DNA of 8,360 bases, taken from contig CAYFQK010000143.1 of assembly GCA_964345255.1 (NCBI GenBank), forward strand, positions 1 through 8,360, read 5' to 3'. The stretch is from JAIPAH01 sp964345255. Its GTDB lineage: Bacteria; Bacteroidota; Bacteroidia; Bacteroidales; JAIPAH01. The translations under genes and the position numbers were made by a program. The notes below the pieces were generated by a model that was given only the letters and a program-made list of their open reading frames with translations, searched no databases and was not told the DNA's origin. Below are positions 5,959-8,360 of the stretch, piece by piece; position 1 is the stretch's first letter, and each line of letters begins with the position of its first letter.

Positions 5959-8269
5959 CATGTAACTCCTTGTATATTTTTTCCGGCGTGAAAGGGGTTT
6001 CACGCATTCTGATTCCTACGGCGTCATAAATTGCATTGGCAATAGCCGGGGCAGGGCAGTTAATGCCAATTTCAGCCACCGACTTGGCGCCAAAAGGACC
6101 GGTTTTTTCTTCCGAGTCAACGATTAGGGTCTCCATTTCAGGGATATCATTGCTCCGCCAGATTTTGTAATCCCAAAAAGAAGCATTGGTAAGATTTCCC
6201 TTTGAGGAGAAATGGAAATTCTCAAATAAGGCATAGGTCATTCCGTTGACCGCCGCTCCCTCAATTTGTCCTTCCGCGAGTTTTGGATTAATGGCCTGCC
6301 CGCAATCCACGGCAGATACAAATTTAATGACCTTGACTTTCCCGGTCTTTTTATCAACTTCCACCTCGGCAAATTGTGCGATAAAAGGCGGCGGCGACTG
6401 GTCTCCGGTAAAAGAAGCTTCGGCCTGGATTTGTGAAAGCTGTTTACCGTAGAGGGTGTCGCCGGCGATTTCCTCGAAAGAACATTCTTTGCCGTTTTCA
6501 GGATTTATCACTTTTCCATTTTCCAGCTTTAGCTTGACATCGCCGGATTCCAGGATATTGGCAGCAGCTCCGGTAATCTGCTCTTTAATCTTTTGGGCAC
6601 ATTTTTTTACGGCGGCTCCCGATACGTAAGTGGTGGAAGAGGCATAAGCGCCCACGTCAAAAGGCGTTCTGTCCGTGTCGGAAGAGAGGACGATGATTTT
6701 TTCCGTATTCACCTGCAGGACTTCGGCCGCTATCTGGGCCAGGATTGTGTCAGAACCGGTACCTATATCGGTTGCCCCGATATCGAGATTAAAACTACCG
6801 TCCTCATTCATCTTCATGTAGGCCGCCCCCAAATCAATCATGGGGATTCCTGACCCCTGCATGGCCACAGCGAGTCCCACGCCATGGACGTGTCCGGGTT
6901 TGGACTCGACTTTTTTACCGCGTTTTTCGTACCAGTTTATCATTTTGGCGCCCCGGTCGATGCATTCATCCAGCTTACAGGAATTGATGATTTGTTCTAC
7001 GCCTTCCTTGCCCTCACCAAGCGCTTTAAAAACCGGGGAAGTTTCTCCTTCACGGATATGCCATTTTTTGATGAATTCAAGCAGGTCCTGGTTGGTTTGG
7101 CGGGCAATGATGTCGATTTGCTGGTTCAGAGCAAAATACGCCTGGGTAGCTCCGTAACCTCGATAAGCCCCTCCTACCGGAAGGTTGGTATAGGTTGAAC
7201 GGGCGCAGAATGAAATATTTTTAATTTTATTGAAAAGCGGCAGGCATTTTGAGCCGGAATTTGAGGAGACGGTCAGGGCATGGCTTCCGTATGCCCCGGT
7301 GTTCATCAGGTTATCCATGCTCAGCGCCGTGATTTCTCCGTCCTTTTTAAACCCGGTTTTCAGCTTTACCTGCATGGGGTGGCGCTGGCGTCCCGATTGA
7401 AATTCCTCTTTCCGGGTGTAGATTAACCTTACCGGTCTTTTCGTACGAAGGGTAAGCAATGCAACGTAAGGTTCTAGCAGGACTTCCTGCTTGGCTCCGA
7501 AACCGCCCCCGATTCTGGGTTTGATAACGCGAATATTTCTTAGCGGGTAATTCAGCACGCGGGCCACAATTCTTCGGGCATGGAAAGGAACCTGCGTGGC
7601 GGTGACAATTACCAGACGGCCGTTTTCGTCAAAATAGGAAGCAGACACATGGGGCTCGATTGTAGCATGCGAAGCGTAAGAGCTCTGGTAGGTTTCTTCC
7701 ACTACGTGGTCAGCTTCTTTAAAACCTTTTTCCAAATCTCCTACGGAAAACTCCACCTGGGAGGCCAGGTTTTGTTTGGGCTTATAAGGAACCGGTATCG
7801 GAAAATATTCTTCTTTGTCATGAATTGCTATTGTCCCATCCTGAATGGCTTTCTCCGGGTCGAAAACGGGTTCCAGCGGTTCATATTCCACCTTGATTCC
7901 GGATACCGCCTCTTCGGCTATATCCACCGTTTCAGCTGCAACCATGGCAACGAAATCTCCGGCATATCGCACCACATCGTCGAAAAGCAACGTATCGTAA
8001 GGTGAGGGTTCCGGAGCGCCCTGTCCGGCGGTGGTGAAGTAAACCTTGGGCGTGTTTTCATGCGTAATAATTGCTTCGACGCCCTTCATTTGCTGAGCTT
8101 CTGAAACATCGATATTCTTAATCCGGGCATGAGCATGCGGACTGCGGAGGATTCTAACATGAAGAGCATCTTTAAGGTTATAATCCTCTGTAAATAATGA
8201 ATTCCCTGTGGCCAGGGCCAAAGCGTCTGTTTTTTCAACCGATTGTCCTATATTGCGATACTTGTTCAT
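5951..8269 (-). CDS. Xanthine dehydrogenase family protein, molybdopterin-binding subunit (XdhA/XdhD-like)
   Basis: The 772-residue product is a complete large subunit of the molybdenum hydroxylase family. An N-terminal a/b hammerhead domain (about 15-130) precedes the cofactor domain. Cofactor motifs are IGGGFGAK at 253-260, GAYRGYG at 367-373 (R370 matches the substrate-side arginine of xanthine dehydrogenases), DIGTGSDT at 501-508, and GPFGAKSVAEIG at 724-735 with the catalytic glutamate E733. Unlike E. coli XdhD (about 956 residues) there is no fused [2Fe-2S] domain, so separate iron-sulfur and FAD subunits are needed; neither is in the window. It is the first gene of the visible operon. 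The ATG at 8269 follows an AT-rich leader without a clear Shine-Dalgarno, and no alternative start lies upstream. Xanthine, hypoxanthine or another purine is the likely substrate from context; a selenium-containing cofactor is possible but cannot be seen. Cytosolic, with no signal peptide. Confidence 0.92.
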   Translation of the reverse strand: MNKYRNIGQSVEKTDALALATGNSLFTEDYNLKDALHVRILRSPHAHARIKNIDVSEAQQMKGVEAIITHENTPKVYFTTAGQGAPEPSPYDTLLFDDVVRYAGDFVAMVAAETVDIAEEAVSGIKVEYEPLEPVFDPEKAIQDGTIAIHDKEEYFPIPVPYKPKQNLASQVEFSVGDLEKGFKEADHVVEETYQSSYASHATIEPHVSASYFDENGRLVIVTATQVPFHARRIVARVLNYPLRNIRVIKPRIGGGFGAKQEVLLEPYVALLTLRTKRPVRLIYTRKEEFQSGRQRHPMQVKLKTGFKKDGEITALSMDNLMNTGAYGSHALTVSSNSGSKCLPLFNKIKNISFCARSTYTNLPVGGAYRGYGATQAYFALNQQIDIIARQTNQDLLEFIKKWHIREGETSPVFKALGEGKEGVEQIINSCKLDECIDRGAKMINWYEKRGKKVESKPGHVHGVGLAVAMQGSGIPMIDLGAAYMKMNEDGSFNLDIGATDIGTGSDTILAQIAAEVLQVNTEKIIVLSSDTDRTPFDVGAYASSTTYVSGAAVKKCAQKIKEQITGAAANILESGDVKLKLENGKVINPENGKECSFEEIAGDTLYGKQLSQIQAEASFTGDQSPPPFIAQFAEVEVDKKTGKVKVIKFVSAVDCGQAINPKLAEGQIEGAAVNGMTYALFENFHFSSKGNLTNASFWDYKIWRSNDIPEMETLIVDSEEKTGPFGAKSVAEIGINCPAPAIANAIYDAVGIRMRETPFTPEKIYKELHDE
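5966..5971 (-). promoter_or_regulatory. Ribosome binding site deciding the amidohydrolase start
   Basis: The minus strand reads AAGGAG, then TTACATG, then ATG AGT GAT. The spacer is 7 nt to the second ATG (5958) and 4 nt to the first (5961), which favours the MSDKLL start. An upstream in-frame ATG at 6003 would add a poorly conserved, basic 15-residue leader and is less likely. Confidence 0.65.
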
Positions 8270-8276
8270 TATATTC

Positions 8277-8316
8277 AGTGTTTAAGTGTTTAAGTGCTCA
8301 AGTGCTTAGTGTCTTA
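8277..8316. repeat. Degenerate octamer tandem repeat in the 5' leader
   Basis: The plus strand carries five AGTG-headed units starting at 8277, 8285, 8293, 8301 and 8308: AGTGTTTA, AGTGTTTA, AGTGCTCA, AGTGCTT, AGTGTCTTA. The array begins 7 bases beyond the xdh start codon, so it would lie in the mRNA leader or across the promoter. The remaining bases out to 8360 are AT-rich with no promoter I can name. Confidence 0.75.
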
Positions 8317-8360
8317 ATTTTTAAATTGTTGCTTTTTTTGGCATAAATTACAAATGACAA

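Noticed and set aside
4451..6003. Amidohydrolase as a frameshifted pseudogene or two separate genes
   Set aside because: The frame change is produced entirely by 100 Ns plus a duplicated 55 bp; removing them gives a full-length protein with intact active site.
8316..8340. T-rich run as a terminator for a gene further right
   Set aside because: There is no GC-rich stem before the T run, and the AT-rich palindrome alone is too weak.
8270..8360. Promoter for the operon
   Set aside because: I looked for TTGACA/TATAAT and for the Bacteroidota TTTG/TAnnTTTG pattern on the minus strand and found only partial matches at wrong spacing.

Overview
The window holds a compact block of four genes, all on the minus strand and transcribed from right to left. 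In transcription order they are: a xanthine-dehydrogenase-family molybdopterin-binding subunit (xdhD/xdhA-like), an allantoinase/dihydroorotase-like cyclic amidohydrolase in the place usually held by hyuA, the aminohydrolase SsnA, and YgfK, the large flavin/iron-sulfur 'putative selenate reductase' subunit, which runs off the left edge. The genes abut or overlap: 8 bp, then a 3-nt spacer, then 8 bp. This is the layout of one translationally coupled operon. Only about 90 bp at the right edge is non-coding; it carries a degenerate octamer tandem repeat just upstream of the first start codon.

The combination xdh + hydantoinase-type hydrolase + ssnA + ygfK is established as part of the anaerobic purine / uric acid utilisation gene set of gut and other anaerobes, and is related to the E. 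coli ygeW-ygfK-ssnA-xdhD region linked to selenium-dependent molybdenum hydroxylases. From domain content I infer this logic: the molybdenum hydroxylase oxidises or reduces purines; YgfK carries the same set of modules as dihydropyrimidine dehydrogenase in a different order and would reduce the purine ring; the two metal-dependent hydrolases would then open rings or remove amino groups. The exact substrates cannot be read from the sequence.

The hydrolase gene looks broken by a 100-N gap and a frame change, but this is an assembly artefact. The 55 bases on either side of the Ns are identical, so two contigs with a 55-bp end overlap were scaffolded without being merged. Removing the 155 extra bases restores one uninterrupted 450-residue enzyme with all metal ligands.

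The organism is not certain. Gene content points to an anaerobe or facultative anaerobe. Moderate GC, a weakly defined start context at the first gene and the AGTG-type short tandem repeat are compatible with a Bacteroidota member from a metagenome or draft assembly, but Shine-Dalgarno-like motifs precede two of the genes, so I hold this loosely. No RNA genes, mobile elements, CRISPR arrays or terminators were found.
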